This document shows, piece by piece, positions 1 to 11,340 of a stretch of DNA of 64,000 nt (positions are counted from its first letter, which is position 1; each line of letters opens with the position of its first letter). The position numbers were made by a program, and so were the translations under genes. The stretch comes from Punica granatum (Eukaryota > Streptophyta > Magnoliopsida > Myrtales > Lythraceae). The notes under the pieces are model-generated. The model was given only the letters and a program-made list of their open reading frames with translations, was not told the DNA's origin and ran no database searches. The stretch is taken from assembly GCF_007655135.1 (NCBI RefSeq), contig NC_045133.1, forward strand, positions 23,409,845 to 23,473,844. Reading direction: 5' to 3'.

Positions 1-377
1 ATAAACAGCACATATGATCATTAATTTCCTTTTTCTTTTTCTTTTGTTTCCCTTTTCAAATCAACAAATAACGAACCTACAAAAAGAATACCTAACATTC
101 AAAAACAGGAAATTCAAGGACCCGCCAATTAATGTCCTTCCCCTCCTCCTCTGCAATTCCATCTACTGGTCTTCTCTTCACCTTCCCTCACTTCTTCCCT
201 CCCACCATAGCTTTGGCTTAGACCATTAGCTTCCGTTAGCTCCTCACCCAATTCTTCCCATTCCATCTCTCTGTATTCTTCCCTTCCTGCCCTTCTCCGC
301 ACCAGACGAGAACACAAGAAGCAAGAAGCAAGAAGCAAGAAGACCCAAGAAGAGGAAAAGAGTCGGGACTGACGCCA
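1..377 (+). other. Upstream region and probable 5' leader of the APD-like gene
   Basis: This is noncoding sequence before the first ATG of the APD-like gene. It is strongly pyrimidine-rich from about 130 to 300 and has a short purine repeat (three AGAAGCA-type units) near 315-340. No clear TATA box was seen, and the transcription start cannot be placed. ORFs here on either strand have no recognisable protein character. Confidence 0.5.
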
Positions 378-2623
378 ATGTACCGACCCGCATTGATGCA
401 CTCGAGCGCGACGCACCACTACTACCACCACCGGTGGCGAGACTCCCGGGCCTGCCTCCTCGCCCCTCTCACTCTCTGGCTATGTGGCATGTAAATTTTA
501 CATTATCTTGGTGAGTTCGATGCCTTCGTTCCCCTTACTGAACTGGGGCGATTCCTCCTCTACTTGCAGTTACGGTGAGCTTACGGTACGGGTACTATGG
601 GGATTCCAGGATCGTGCTCGGTCCAAACTCGTCGAGGCTCTTCAAGGCGAGCTCGGTGTTCGTGGATCGGGTCGAGGTCGTGGATGATGATAAGAGAGGT
701 GTCGTCCTCTATAGGTTTCCCGATAAGCCGCAGCTGAGCTTGGAGACGAACTGGACCATGTCGAATTATTTGATCGTTGGTTCGTACAATCGCAAGGTTA
801 AACAGAAAATTGCCGGATTAGTCACTCACCTGATTAAAGCAAATCAGCTATGGTTCCTATGTGATAAGCTAAGATATGGATTTTTGGCCGCAGGGATTTA
901 CTCTGTGGCTGAATAAGGGGTCGAGGGTTCGGGTTCGATGGGAAGCTCAGACAAGCCACTTCAATCGACTAGAAATTGTTATGGTCAAAGGTTTGTGCTT
1001 CAGTCATTAGTCTTTCAGGGATGTCATTGATGATCTGATTTAAGGCAAATTTCTGATAGATTAATGTTTTTCTCTGGCAGGAGAGAAAAGATATGAGACA
1101 GTGGTGCCGAGTTTTACAAGTTCCACTGATTTTCTGACCATCAAGGAACCGATTAATGGTAAGTCGTTCGATCCTTTTCGAAAATAACTGTGTCTCCTGA
1201 TTGTGCCTCAGCTGGTAGAGTAATGTGCATCTCTTGGGGAATCCTCTGTAACTGCAGTAAAATTTGGCTCTTTCGGGTAGTGTTATTCTGTCGTGGGAGT
1301 CGATTTGCTGCTCGACCATTTTGAGACTAAGTCGAGGGAGTCAAATAATTATGAGCAGAGAAGGGACAACGATTGGGCTGTAAAGTGGCTAATTAATAGA
1401 GTTTCCTGCCTCACAAGATCTGCTCACAGACTTGTTTGTTCAGGCAAAGAGGCTGAATACACCATCGAGGAAGATGACAAGTACTATGTTAGCATCGTGA
1501 ACGCGAACCCCAGGAGCATAATAATGACGATGAAGGTTAATGTTTCATCGAAGATGTACGACCTGACAAAAGCCAAGAGCTCATGTTCAACATTGAATGG
1601 TTCTTGCCGCCTCGAGCTTCTCTTCCCTAAAACTCACTACATAGTACTAACCACCCCGAACTATGTGAGTAATCCTTGTTGCTTTTGCTCGTGCTACTTC
1701 TTGCCTACCGAATGACATTTTTCCGACATTCTTCTGACTCTCGTTAGTCCAATGCACCACAGAGTGACTCTGGGGACTGGTATGTAGAGGTCTCCTTCGT
1801 GGCACGCGTTGTAACTTACATTGCAATTCTAGGTAACTCCTAAACTACGAAATTCTGGAAGACTATTTATGAATTATGAACTTTTTTTCTAAAAACTCTA
1901 TTTATTACTCGACGCTCCATCATGTTCAAGCCAGGAACAATAGTGCGGACAGAATTAAGGAAAAACACGAAAATGAAGTGGGCATAGTAAATAAACCAGA
2001 AGAAAGATACCCGGATTTGAAAAATCTAGGACTGCGATCTATCTAGGTGTGAAAGTCGATATTCCTAAAAGCATGAGCACGTCAGATGTTGGCATGAAAA
2101 CATATTGAATATTTAGCAACCTTACTCAAAAGGTCCTCTGGTCTTGCAGGTTTTATTGTAATTTTCATATTTCTCGTACTGAAATACCTTGGAGTTTGCG
2201 ATGGTGAGACCGAGACTCATGCTGTAGAAGATCCCCTGCCACCACCTGTTCGAGAGGTAACCGAGACAGCTCCTATGATTCCGCAGAAGCAAGGGAGACT
2301 CACATATGGAACGAATGAAGAGGAGGATGACGAGGGCGGATCAAGCAGCTCTTCGGAGGACTTATACGATGCAAAATTATGTGTAATCTGTTATGATGAG
2401 CAGAGGAATTGCTTCTTCGTTCCATGTGGGCATTGCGCCACTTGTTATGATTGTGCTCAGAGGTGCAAATCAGTTGATCACAAGCTACTGAAAGATCTGA
2501 AAGTTCTTACAAGAAAATTCTTACCGTAGGATCTGTTTTTGCAGGATCATGGAGGAAGAAAGCAAGGTATGCCCGATATGTCGAAGGCCTATTCATAAGG
2601 CACGGAGATTGTTTCGGCCTTAG
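378..2623 (+). CDS. APD-like membrane RING-type E3 ubiquitin ligase, 8 exons
   Basis: Spliced model of about 402 aa: 378-486, 570-796, 894-990, 1081-1158, 1444-1664, 1748-1832, 2150-2462 and 2545-2623. All exon phases join without a stop. The product resembles the plant APD (Aberrant Pollen Development) E3 family: an N-terminal hydrophobic segment, a luminal or extracytoplasmic region with the stretch VSLRYGYYGDSR and an NVSSK site, a second hydrophobic segment encoded by exon 7 (GFIVIFIFLVLKYLGV), an acidic Ser-rich linker, and a C-terminal C3HC4 RING. RING cysteines are CVIC, then CGHCATCYDC, then CPIC in the last exon, so the RING is split by the last intron. E3s of this type pass ubiquitin from an E2 to substrates at endomembranes; Arabidopsis members act in pollen. 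The exon 1 donor is uncertain: a GC donor at 487 gives LWLCVTVSL, whereas a weak GT at 484 gives LWLFTVSL. A small exon inside 1159-1443 cannot be excluded. The start is the first ATG giving the family N-terminus. Confidence 0.85.
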
Positions 2624-3452
2624 GATATGGGGACTAAGAGATTTGTGCATTTCATGTAATTATTTATGTACGAGGAGAAAATTTTAGTCGTCTTAGGAAG
2701 AGTGAGGGTCATTTTGAATTGTTTTTTTTTGGGGCACCTTGGGTCCTCTGTGACTATCCTGATTCAATTCTTCCGTTGGCCTATCAATTTATTCAGACTG
2801 ACTTAGCCGGAAATTTTTGTTCCATGAGGGGGTTTGGTTTATTGTAGTCACAAGTTAATTTCCGTGACTCTGTCCAAGGAAAGGATAGCTGCAAATGTGG
2901 GATGGTCGTTTGTTGCACAAATGTGCCTTTTCGGGTTCTGGTGTAACTGGGTTTTGTAAGTGTGTAGCCAATTCTTCGGTGGATATTCCTAAACAGCTTT
3001 CGGAGCAGTCTCGATTTGATTCCGAATCCTAACTGCCACACCAACAAACTGAAATTTGTCATCCCCGAATAAAATCTGATCATGGTGTTGTTGGATCATC
3101 TTGGAAAATTGAAACAAATGATGGCTTGTCTTCTCTGCATTTTTTGCCTTCCCAAGTATATACTTCTTCATCCTTCTGAACTTGTCAACATCTTTCTCGG
3201 CTCTTCTGTTTAGGATTTTCTGTCGGACTGTGTAGAATCATCCGCCATGAACTCGGCTCGATCTTCACATACTTATTAAGCTTCATATGGGCCACAATCG
3301 GCCTATCTTGGTAAAATAATGGGCAATGCCCTTATCTATATACATCAGCAGAATGATTAAATAATGCCCATTGCGATGAACTCAACATCGATATATTCAT
3401 GAAGAACATCAATCGCATCAATCCTTCCCGAAGTTCACCCATAGACGGTGTG
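2624..3452. other. Spacer between the APD-like gene and the first CYP81 pseudogene
   Basis: This holds the 3' UTR of the APD-like gene and then unassigned sequence. ORFs on the minus strand (2793-3171) show no recognisable motif. No repeat structure or RNA gene was recognised. The last 150 bases may be the old promoter of the pseudogene, but no convincing TATA box was found. Confidence 0.5.
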
Positions 3453-5261
3453 ATGGAAGCTCTTCAGTTTTACTCCTCTTATCCTCATCATAACTTCCTT
3501 CTACATCCTAACAAGAAAACTCCTAAGCTGAAATCGAAACCGAAACCTCCCACCAAGCCCTTCCTCTTCCCCCCCGTTCATAGGCCACCTCCACCTCTTC
3601 AAGAGGCCGCTCCACCGGTCCCTCGCAGGCCTTTCAGCCCGCCAAGGCCCGATCCTATCCCTCCGCTTCGGTTCCCGCCCTGTCATCCTCGTCTCCTCCC
3701 CAGACCTCGCTGAGGAGTGTTTCACTAAGAATGACATAGTCTTTGCAAGCCGGCCTCGCCTCCTCACTGGGAAGCACCTCGGATACGGTTACACGAGCCT
3801 CACATGGGCGCCGTACGGGGACCACTGGCGCAACTTGAGAAGGATTGCGATCGACTGAGATTCTGTCCACCAACCGCCTGCAGATGCTCTATGGCATCCG
3901 CGCTGCTGAGGCGAGGCTCCTTATTCGCCGGCTGTTTCAAGGGTACAGCAAAGGGGAGACCAAGTCCCAGAAACAGGACATGAAGTCAGTGTTCTTTGAG
4001 CTCACGCTGAACGTGGTAATGAGGATGATCGCTGGGAAAAGGTATTACGGGAAGAGCGTTGAGGAGGAAGAGGAGGCTAGGAAGTTCAAGGAGATCGTGA
4101 GCGAGACTTTCCGGTTGAGCGGGCCGACAGATCTCGTCAACTTTATTCCTGCTCTCAAGTGGACGGGACTGACCTGTGGAATTGAGAAAAGCTTCATTGA
4201 GCTGCATGAGAAGAGGGACAAGTTCATGAAGAATCTGATTGAAGAGCACAAGAACAGAATTCAGGATTCTCCTTCATCGGTCGGGACGAGCAGGACGATG
4301 ATTGAAGTTCTGCTATCACCGCGGGAGACTGAGCCTGAATACTACAGGAATTGAATCATTAACGGACTGATGCAAGTAAGCAAGTAACCACTTCATAGTT
4401 TCAATTCTTGCCAAATCGATTAGCAGTTTCTTCGTGCTGTTCCGAGTTTCCAGGTTCCTTGACTATGATGCCAGTCAAACTCGGTACATGTTAGCCCGGA
4501 CGCCACCTCATCATCTGGGAAAAGAAGAAAAGGAACATGTTGGTTATGTTCATGATACAAATCGAATTCAAGCAATTCACTTACTTATGGTTTTGGGCAT
4601 GCCAAATGTGCCCAGGTGATTTTATCTACGGGACCGACACCTCGGCCGGGACAATGGAGTGGGCCCTCTCCCTCCTCCTAAACAACCCGGATGCCCTCTT
4701 GAAGCCTAGCCCGAGATTGATGCTCTCACAGGCCCAGATCGGCTCATCGATGAATCAGACCTCACCAACCTCCCTTACCTCCGTGGTATCATCATCGAGA
4801 CACTTCGGATGTACCTGGCAGCCGCACTGACCCCGCCTCACGAATCCTCAGACCAATGCACCGTGGGAGGGTTCTCAATCCCGCAAGGGACCATGCTACT
4901 GGTGAACCTGTGGGCGATCCAGAATGACCCGAAGCTATGGGCTGAGCCGGGAAAGTTCAGGCCCGAGAGGTTCGTGACAGGGCCATACCGCCGTGAAGGG
5001 GATTCGACCAGAGACGGGTTTAGGTTGCTTCCATTTGGGGCAGGGAGGAGGAGATGCCCCGGGGAAGGGCTTGCAATGAGAATGATTGGGCTGGGGCTGG
5101 GCTCACATATTCAGTGCTTTGAGTGGAAAAGGGTTGGAGAAGAGATGGTGGATATGAGCGAAGGGGCTGGACTCATTATGCTCAATGCCGTGCCCTTGGT
5201 GGCACGATATATGCCACGTCCTATTATGTTACACCTCCTTTCTCAGCTCGGATACAAATGA
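3453..5261 (+). pseudogene. CYP81-family cytochrome P450 pseudogene 1 (full-length remnant)
   Basis: Nearly the whole CYP81 coding region is recognisable, but the frame is broken. It starts with MEALQFYSS at 3453, shifts frame within the membrane anchor, and has an in-frame TGA near 3530 before the proline-rich hinge. It then reads well through [17 protein letters not shown] and WRNLRRIA, shifts again near 3852 and reads to a TGA at about 4352, where the sister copy has Asp-Glu codons. The intron before the I-helix is still there (about 4376-4615). One base is lost in the GTDTSA motif (about 4627) and another frameshift lies near 4700. The frame then runs to 5261 with ETLR, PERF and the haem loop FGAGRRRCPGEG. 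Unlike the three intact genes, it has no intron after MRMIAGKR: coding runs straight into YYGKSVEEE (about 4045). The protein is a distinct CYP81 branch from the live genes (it has FVTGP and RREGDSTRDG). A functional reading would need several sequence corrections. Confidence 0.9.
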
Positions 5262-5541
5262 AACTATATCTCATCGGTTTCTCTGAGTTTTATGTTCTAA
5301 TATTATGAATATCTCTAACCCTTCAACATTCTCATTTAGAAGTTGAAAAAATAAAAATAAAAATAAAAAATTGAACCAAAATACTTACACACATGGTTCT
5401 ATAATTCTATATGATTTCAACACAAACTAACAAGTAACTTCTCAATGACGAGGTGGAGCGCTTCCCTATTCCAACCATAGGTGATTTATTATAAAAGTAC
5501 CAATGCACCCAAAAAGAACTTTTTCTTTTTGGATTAAAATA
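5262..5541. other. Spacer downstream of pseudogene 1
   Basis: AT-rich 3' flank of pseudogene 1, matched by 11061-11340 in the second unit. Nothing else was recognised. Confidence 0.5.
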
Positions 5542-6479
5542 GAGAAAATTGTCATTTTGGTACATGAAGTTTACTTTAGCCATCAATTTGGTACACAAAG
5601 AATTTTTTCCATCAATTTGATACATGAAATTTTACTCTGTCCACCAAAATGCCCAATATTCAAGCTGTTGTGACGGAATCATGATGTGGTTTCCTACGAG
5701 GCATAAACGACATTGGAAAAATGAATAAAAAATTCATCGAATCGAAAAGATAGTATTTGATCGTTTTAACAATAATTTTTAAATTATTTTAAAAAGAGAA
5801 AAAAGAAGTGAGGGAGGAGCTTCGGTGGGGCTCCCTGCCGGTAACTGCCTCCCTCTGTTCCACAAAAGGGAAAAGGAATAGAACGAGCTCTGGTGGGGGC
5901 TCCCCCTTCTCCCTTTTAAAAAAGAAAGATAAAACTAATAAAATGACATCATTTTAGGCTGCTGCTTAAAATGATGACGTATTTTTATGGGTTAAACGAC
6001 GTCGTTTTAGACTGCTTAGCTCAAAATGGTGTCCTTTAATTCTTTTTTTTTTTAAGAAAAGGAGATGGGAGGTCGTCGGTGGGGGAGCCCCACCCAAGCT
6101 CCCTGACCTCTCACAAAGAGAGAGGAGCGCTCCGGTGGGGCTCCCCAGCCAACGACCTCGCTTGAGCAGGGGAGCCCCACCCAAGCTCCCCATCGTTGTC
6201 CCTCCCTCTTTGTTTTTTTTTCCTAAATAATTAAAAATATATACTTTAAAATGGCATGATACAAAGTTGTTTTTAAAAAAATGGCTCAATACTATGTCGT
6301 TTTTAAATATTTTTGACGCCATTTATGCCATGAGGACACCACATCATAATCTGGCACAACAACTTGACGGTTGGGCATTTTGATTGATGGAATAGAGCTT
6401 TGTTTATGACATTGATGGCAAAAAAATTTTGTATACCAAATTGATGGCTGAAGTTAATGTATCAAAATGATAATTTTTC
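5542..6479. mobile_element. MULE-like TIR element, copy 1 (non-autonomous)
   Basis: Long terminal inverted repeats, about 170 bases each: the left arm starts GAGAAAATTGTCATTTTGG and the right arm read in reverse starts GAAAAATTATCATTTTGA. Both continue through GCCATCAATTTGGTA and AAAATGCCCAA to a shared ATGATGTGG block. Flanking 9-mers ATTAAAATA and ATTAAATTA match at 8 of 9 positions, which fits the 9-bp target duplication of Mutator-like elements. The interior is GC-rich with repeated GGTGGGGCTCC motifs and has no transposase. Confidence 0.75.
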
Positions 6480-6614
6480 ATTAAATTATAATGTGTGACC
6501 ATCTTAATTATTTTCTAAAATTATTATTTATCGGATCGTGTCGACAACATCTTCAAGAAAAATTACACATCAACGAAAAGAAGTAAAAAAAAATCAAGAG
6601 AGGAAATAGCACAG

Positions 6615-6725
6615 TGATGCATCTCTCGCTTGGTGGTCAAGAGGTTTCACGTTTGATATCCAGTGGGACTACCCGTGTCCTTTTATCAGATATTTAAGAT
6701 TTTTATTTTAATGCATTAGGCCCAT
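6615..6725 (+). mobile_element. Degenerate tRNA-derived SINE fragment
   Basis: The stretch CTTGGTGGTCAAGAGGTTT, then GTTTGATATCC and GGGACTACCCGTGTCC, parallels the A-box, B-box and body of the better preserved SINE at 53087-53242 (GGGACTACCCGTGCCC, then TTAGATAT and CTAGGCCATG). It is eroded and partly copied by the 239-bp tandem duplication. Confidence 0.5.
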
Positions 6726-7150
6726 GGCCCACTTCGAAGCTTCCTTCCCCTTGCAGTGGCAATTAGAAATGCAACTCCAAGTTTTCTTTCCTCTAAAGTC
6801 TATCGTGACTATTATTTGATAGTAGAACTAGAAGGTCCCTTTCCATGAGTCCGACATTGCGCCATTTCACCTTTTGACCATTGTCACTCTCTAGGATGGA
6901 GGGACCAAGACCCGTGTCCTTTTATCAGATATTTAAAATTTTTATTTTAATACATTAGGCCCATGACCCACTTCGAAGCTTCCTTCCCCTTGCAGTGGCA
7001 ATTAGAAATGCAACTCCAAGTTTTCTTTCCTCTAAAGTCTATCGTGACTATTATTTGATAGTAGAACTAGAAGGTCCCTTTCCATGAGTCCGACATTGCG
7101 CCATTACACCTTTTGACCATTCTCACTCTCTGTGTTCTAATTGGCTAGTT
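6672..7150. repeat. 239-bp direct tandem duplication
   Basis: Two adjacent copies offset by 239 bases, both starting CCCGTGTCCTTTTATCAGAT (6672 and 6911). They stay nearly identical through GCGCCATT and CTTTTGACCATT. Unit 2 (about 12510-12715) has only one copy, so this arose after the segmental duplication or was lost from unit 2. Confidence 0.9.
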
Positions 7151-7391
7151 CCAGGGGCACGTGCATGACCGTCATATTAATCAACTCTTCCCGATCGAAC
7201 GGCCACGGGGGACTCCATGGGTCCCACGTCCACGGATGCAGCAAACGATACTTCACGGCACGCCAATCCCATTTCACGCCATAGAAGCTGCAACATCATT
7301 TCGACTGACCAAGATCCTTCCAATAGGATGGAGGGACTTCTGTTCCTTCGAATTACATATAGATGCATACATACATTACACATAGACACAC

Positions 7392-7401
7392 TATATATAA
7401 G
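7392..7401 (+). promoter_or_regulatory. TATA box of CYP81 gene 1
   Basis: TATATATAAG lies 62-71 bases before the ATG. The same element at the same spacing is found upstream of gene 2, and a TATAAAAG at equivalent spacing upstream of gene 3. This predicts a 5' UTR of roughly 35 bases. Confidence 0.7.
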
Positions 7402-7462
7402 CATAATTCCCATCGACATCATAACATATCGTAGATCTATATAAACCAACAAAGCACAAAAC

Positions 7463-9672
7463 ATGTTCTTCCTCTACTTTCTCCTGTTCATTGCCTTCTA
7501 CGCCATAGCAAGGCATCTAATCCATAAGATCCGCAACCTCCCGCCCAGCCCCTTCCCGACCCTCCCTGTCCTAGGCCACCTCCACCTCCTGAAGAAGCCC
7601 CTCCACTGCACCCTTGCCGCCATCTCTCTTCGCCATGGCCCCATCCTCCTCCTCCAATTTGGCTCCCGCCGCGTCCTTGTCATTGCCTCCCCTTCTGCCG
7701 CTGAGGAATGCCTCAGCAAGAACGACATCATCTTTGCGAACCGTCCCCACCTCCTTGCAGGAAAGTACATCGGTTACAACTACACGAGCCTTGCATGGTC
7801 GTCCTATGGGGAACACTGGAGGAACCTGAGGCGGATTGCTTCCCTTGAGCTCCTCTCCTCCCACCGCCTCAACAACCTTTCTGGTATACGGGCCGAGGAG
7901 GTCACTACCCTTGTGAAGCGGCTCGCGAGAAAGGATGATCAGGCCCGACCCGTAGAGATGAAGACTGCCCTGTTTGAGCTTATGATGAACGTCATGATGA
8001 GGATGATTGCCGGAAAGAGGTATTATTTCTAATTAACAAACACCAAGTTATTACATATTTTAGGTATTTTACTCGATAAGCAATATTCCAGCAATAGAAA
8101 AACCATGCAGTTAACTGACGTGGATTTGTTCAAGTGGCTCGGCGCTTATTCATCTGTTTCGGGTTTGAGTTATTGTGATTGCAGAAAATATACGCTGAGA
8201 GAGTTTCACTATTTAGTGGACCGACCCAGCTCGACTGGATTATTTGTACCCCAATTCAACTTCCGAATATCAAGGTTCACAAAAAAAAAAAACCATCCAG
8301 TTAGCTTAACTTTGTGGCTTTTGCACCGTTCCCTACCGGAAAAGAAAAAGGAAAAACCGTGTATTTTAGACATTTTTCTCTTTTATTAATCTGATTCATT
8401 TATCAAGCTACAGCACTTAGATCAGTCATGTAGTTAGACATTTTTCTCTTTTATTAATCTGATTCATTTGATCACGCTTCAGCACTTAGATCAGTCATCA
8501 GTCGATAATCGATTAATACAAAATTTTATAGGTACTATGGGGAGAATGTCGCAGAGGCGGAGCTGGAGGAAGCGAAGAAGTTCCGGGAGATAGTGACGGA
8601 GACGTTCAGGATAGGAGGGGCCACAAACGTTGGGGAGTTCTTGCCGGTCCTTAGGAAGATCGGATTCAAGGGGGTGGAGAAGGAGCTGCAGGCGTTGCAG
8701 GCGAAGAGGGACAGCTTCATGCATAGCCTGGTTGAGCAGCACAAGAGGGAGGCCAAGGGTGGTGAGGATCCTAATCCAGAGGGAGAAAAGAACAAGACAC
8801 TGATCGAGGTCTTGCTGTCTCTCCAAGAATCGGAGCCCGAGTACTACAAAGATGTCACGATCAGAAGCATCATGTCGGTAAGTTCGATATATCTGCCTAT
8901 TACCAATCGGTTTGGAAACAACAGAGACATCATCTGTCTCGAACTCTAGATAACAGAACAATCCCCTGTTTCAAAGGGCTGTGCCAGCTTAAGTTATGCT
9001 TAATTAATTCTGCCTAGACAAAGAGTGAAGTTAATGTTTGACAACTCGCAGGTTCTGTTAGCGGCGGGAACTGACACTTCAGCCGCGACAATGGAGTGGG
9101 CGATGTCACTCTTGTTAAACCATCCCAAGGTCTTAAAGAAGGCACAGGCCGAGATCGACAATGTTGTGGGGTCCGACCGCCTGGTGAAAGAGTCCGACCT
9201 CACCAGGCTCCCTTACCTCCACTGCATCATCAATGAGACGCTACGGATGTACCCTGCAGGCCCGCTCATGGTCCCCCACGAATCGTCTGAGGAGTGCCAC
9301 GTGGGTGGATACCGGGTACCTGGGGGCACAATGCTATTGATCAACCTGTACTCGATCCAGCGGGACCCGAAACACTGGCCGGACCCCGAGAAGTTCAAGC
9401 CTGAGAGGTTCGAGGGTATGGAAGGGGTCAAGGACGGGCACAAGATGATGCCCTTCGGATCGGGTAGGAGAGGGTGCCCTGGTGAGAACCTGGCGCTCAG
9501 GATGGTCGGCATGACCCTGGGATCGCTGATCCAGTGCTTCGAGTGGGGCCGGATCAGCAAGGACCTGGTGGACATGACCGAGGGGACGGGCCTCACCATG
9601 CCCAGGGCCCGGCCTTTGATGGCTGAGTGCAGGCCCCGGGAGAGCATGATGCTACTCCTTTCCCAAATCTGA
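7463..9672 (+). CDS. CYP81-family cytochrome P450, gene 1 (507 aa, 3 exons)
   Basis: Exons 7463-8019, 8532-8877 and 9052-9672 join in frame (557+346+621 nt). The product is an ER-anchored, haem-thiolate monooxygenase fed by NADPH-P450 reductase. Features: N-terminal membrane anchor (1-22); hinge PPSPFP (27-32); C-helix W119 and R123; I-helix AGTDTS (306-311); ExxR E363-R366; PERF 418-421; haem loop FGSGRRGCPG with Cys443. Length and motifs are complete for an A-type P450. The closest family is CYP81, whose known members hydroxylate isoflavonoids, lignans, indole glucosinolates or xenobiotics; the substrate here is unknown. Intron 1 (8020-8531) carries a SINE; intron 2 is 8878-9051. The pair gene 1 and gene 2 is nearly identical, so the duplication is recent. 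The start is the only ATG giving the anchor and sits 62 bases after a TATA box. Confidence 0.93.
8115..8290 (+). mobile_element. SINE inside intron 1 of CYP81 gene 1
   Basis: tRNA-like 5' region (TTCAAGTGGCTCGGCGCTTAT, then GGGTTTGAGTTATTGTGATTG), a body shared with other copies (GTGGACCGACCC), and a 3' poly-A. Flanking direct repeats AACCATGCAGTTAA (8101-8114) and AACCATCCAGTTAG (8291-8304) look like a 14-bp target duplication. The orthologous insertion is in gene 2, so it predates the tandem duplication. Confidence 0.75.
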
Positions 9673-10048
9673 GTGAATCATATTACATGAAGTTTTGGTG
9701 CAGTAGTTTAGCGACTCTTCTATCTTTCGGTTTATTCGGTTTCGTCGTTAATAGCAGTAGATGAGCTAGCGAAAGAATACTATTATTGTTGCACTGCACA
9801 CAATGGATGAGAACTCGATACAGTCGCGATATTTTATAATACCAGTATAAATTCATGTGCGCTGAACATAAGAGCTCCTCTTTTATTGAAAGCATAGAAA
9901 ATTAAAATAATTTAGCTATATACTGAATAGAGTTACCTATAATTAGGTATATTAACAAAAAATTCATCATATAATTTCAAAATTATCTATATAGATTAGT
10001 GTAAGATAATATATATTAGAATGATTATCAAGAGATGGTAGTTTTCCG
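9673..10048. other. 3' flank of CYP81 gene 1 up to the duplication junction
   Basis: AT-rich and near-identical to 15739-16118 after gene 2, so it marks the right end of the duplicated unit. The junction into pseudogene 2 falls at about 10046-10051. Nothing else was recognised. Confidence 0.6.
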
Positions 10049-11060
10049 ACTTCATTCCTGCTCTCAAGTGGACGGATCTGACTGGTGGGATCGAGAAAAG
10101 CTTAATTGAGCTGCATGAGAAGAGGGACAGGTTCATGAAGAATCTGATTGAAGAGCCGAATAACAGGATTAAGGATTCTGCTTAATCGGTCGGGACGAGC
10201 AGGACGCTGATCGAAGTTCTGCTATCACTGCGGGAGACTGAGCCTGAATACTACAGGGATGAGATCATTAACGGGCTGATGCAAGTAAGCAAGTAACCAC
10301 TTCATAGTTTCAATTCTTGCCAGATTGATTAGCAGTGGCGAGGTTGTGATGTTGGTTATGTTCATGATACAAACCGATTTCAAGCAATTCACTTACTTAT
10401 GGTTTCGGGCATGCCAAATGTGCCCAGGTGATTTTATCTACAGGGACCGATACCTCGGCCGGGACACTGGAGTGGGCCCTCTCCCTCGTCCTAAACAACC
10501 CGGATGCCTCTTGAAAGCCCAGACCGAGATGGATGCTCTCATTGGCCCAGATCGGCTCATCGATGAATCAGACATCGCCAACCTCCCTTACCTCCATGGT
10601 ATCATCATCGAGACCCTTCTGATCTACTCGGCAGCCGCACTGATCCCGCCCCATGAATCCTCAGACCAATGCACCTTGGGAGGGTTCTCAATCCCGCAAG
10701 GGACCATGCTACTGGTGAACCTGTGGGCGATCCGGAATGACCCGAAGCTGTGGGCTGAGCAGGGGAAGTTCAGGCCCGAGAGGTTCGTGACAGGGCCAGA
10801 CCGCCGTGAAGGCGATTCGACCAGAGACGGGTTCAGGTTGCTTCCATTTGGGGCAGGGAGGAGGGGGTGCCCCGGGGAAGGGCTTGCAATGAGAATGATT
10901 GGGCTGGGTTATTCAGTGCTTTGAGTGGAAAAGGAATGAAGAAGAGATGGTTGATATGAGCGAAGGGGCTGGACTCACTATGCCCAAAGCCGTGCCCTTG
11001 GTGGCACGATATAGGCCACGTCCTACTATGCTATACCTCCTTTTTCAACTCTTACAAATG
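10049..11060 (+). pseudogene. CYP81-family cytochrome P450 pseudogene 2 (5'-truncated)
   Basis: Second copy of pseudogene 1, starting abruptly inside the coding region at FIPALKWTD, where the segmental duplication joined. Segment 10049-10284 carries an in-frame TAA near 10183. An intron follows (10285-10427), then the I-helix exon reading VILSTGTDTSAGTLEW, which is better preserved than in pseudogene 1. A one-base loss near 10508 (GATGCCTCTTG) shifts the frame; the next frame keeps PERF and FGAGRRGCPGEG. An 11-base deletion after MRMIGLG (about 10907) causes a further shift, and the C-terminus IQCFEWKR...VARYRPRP follows in another frame. It has lost the whole N-terminal half, so no P450 can be made. 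Confidence 0.9.
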
Positions 11061-11340
11061 AAACTATATCTTGTTGGTTTCTCAGAGTTTTATGTTCTAA
11101 TATTATGAATATCTCTAACACTTCAACATTCTCATTTAGAAGTTGAAAAAAAAATTAAAAAATTAAAAAAGAACCAAAATACTTACACACATGGTTCTAT
11201 CATTTTATATGTTTGCAATACGAACTCACAAGTAACTTCTCAATGATGAGGTGAAGCGCTTCCCTATACGAACCATCCGTGATTTACTATAAAAATTCCA
11301 ATGTACCCAAAGAGAACTTTTTCTTTTTGGATTAAAATAG

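Larger units (their letters stand above)
6480..7391. other. Spacer and distal promoter of CYP81 gene 1
   Basis: No gene. It holds a degenerate SINE piece (about 6615-6725) and a 239-bp tandem duplication (6672-7150). Short ORFs at 7161-7464 match no family and overlap the promoter. Confidence 0.6.
4139..10046 (+). repeat. Tandem segmental duplication, unit 1 (pseudogene 3' part, MULE-like element, CYP81 gene 1)
   Basis: This segment is repeated in the same order and orientation at about 10049-16118. Matching landmarks are the pseudogene text after TTTATTCCTGCTCTCAAG, the TIR element, the promoter with CTATATATAAGC, the P450 exons, a SINE in intron 1, and the 3' flank to AGAGATGG. Unit 1 differs by a 239-bp tandem duplication (6672-7150), and it lacks about 690 bp present upstream of gene 2. 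Confidence 0.85.

Noticed and set aside
129..431. 100-codon minus-strand ORF opposite the APD-like first exon
   Set aside because: Shadow of the pyrimidine-rich leader and exon 1; no motif.
1281..1443. Possible extra exon of the APD-like gene
   Set aside because: Exon 4 joins 1444 in phase and gives the family sequence; the open stretch 1293-1443 has no family similarity. RNA data could overturn this.
7161..7464. Small ORFs in the promoter of CYP81 gene 1
   Set aside because: They span the TATA box and upstream region, are not preserved in unit 2, and have no recognisable motif.
9213..9647. 144-codon minus-strand ORFs opposite P450 exon 3 (also 15279-15713)
   Set aside because: Antisense shadows of the conserved P450 exon; they recur only because the genes are duplicated.
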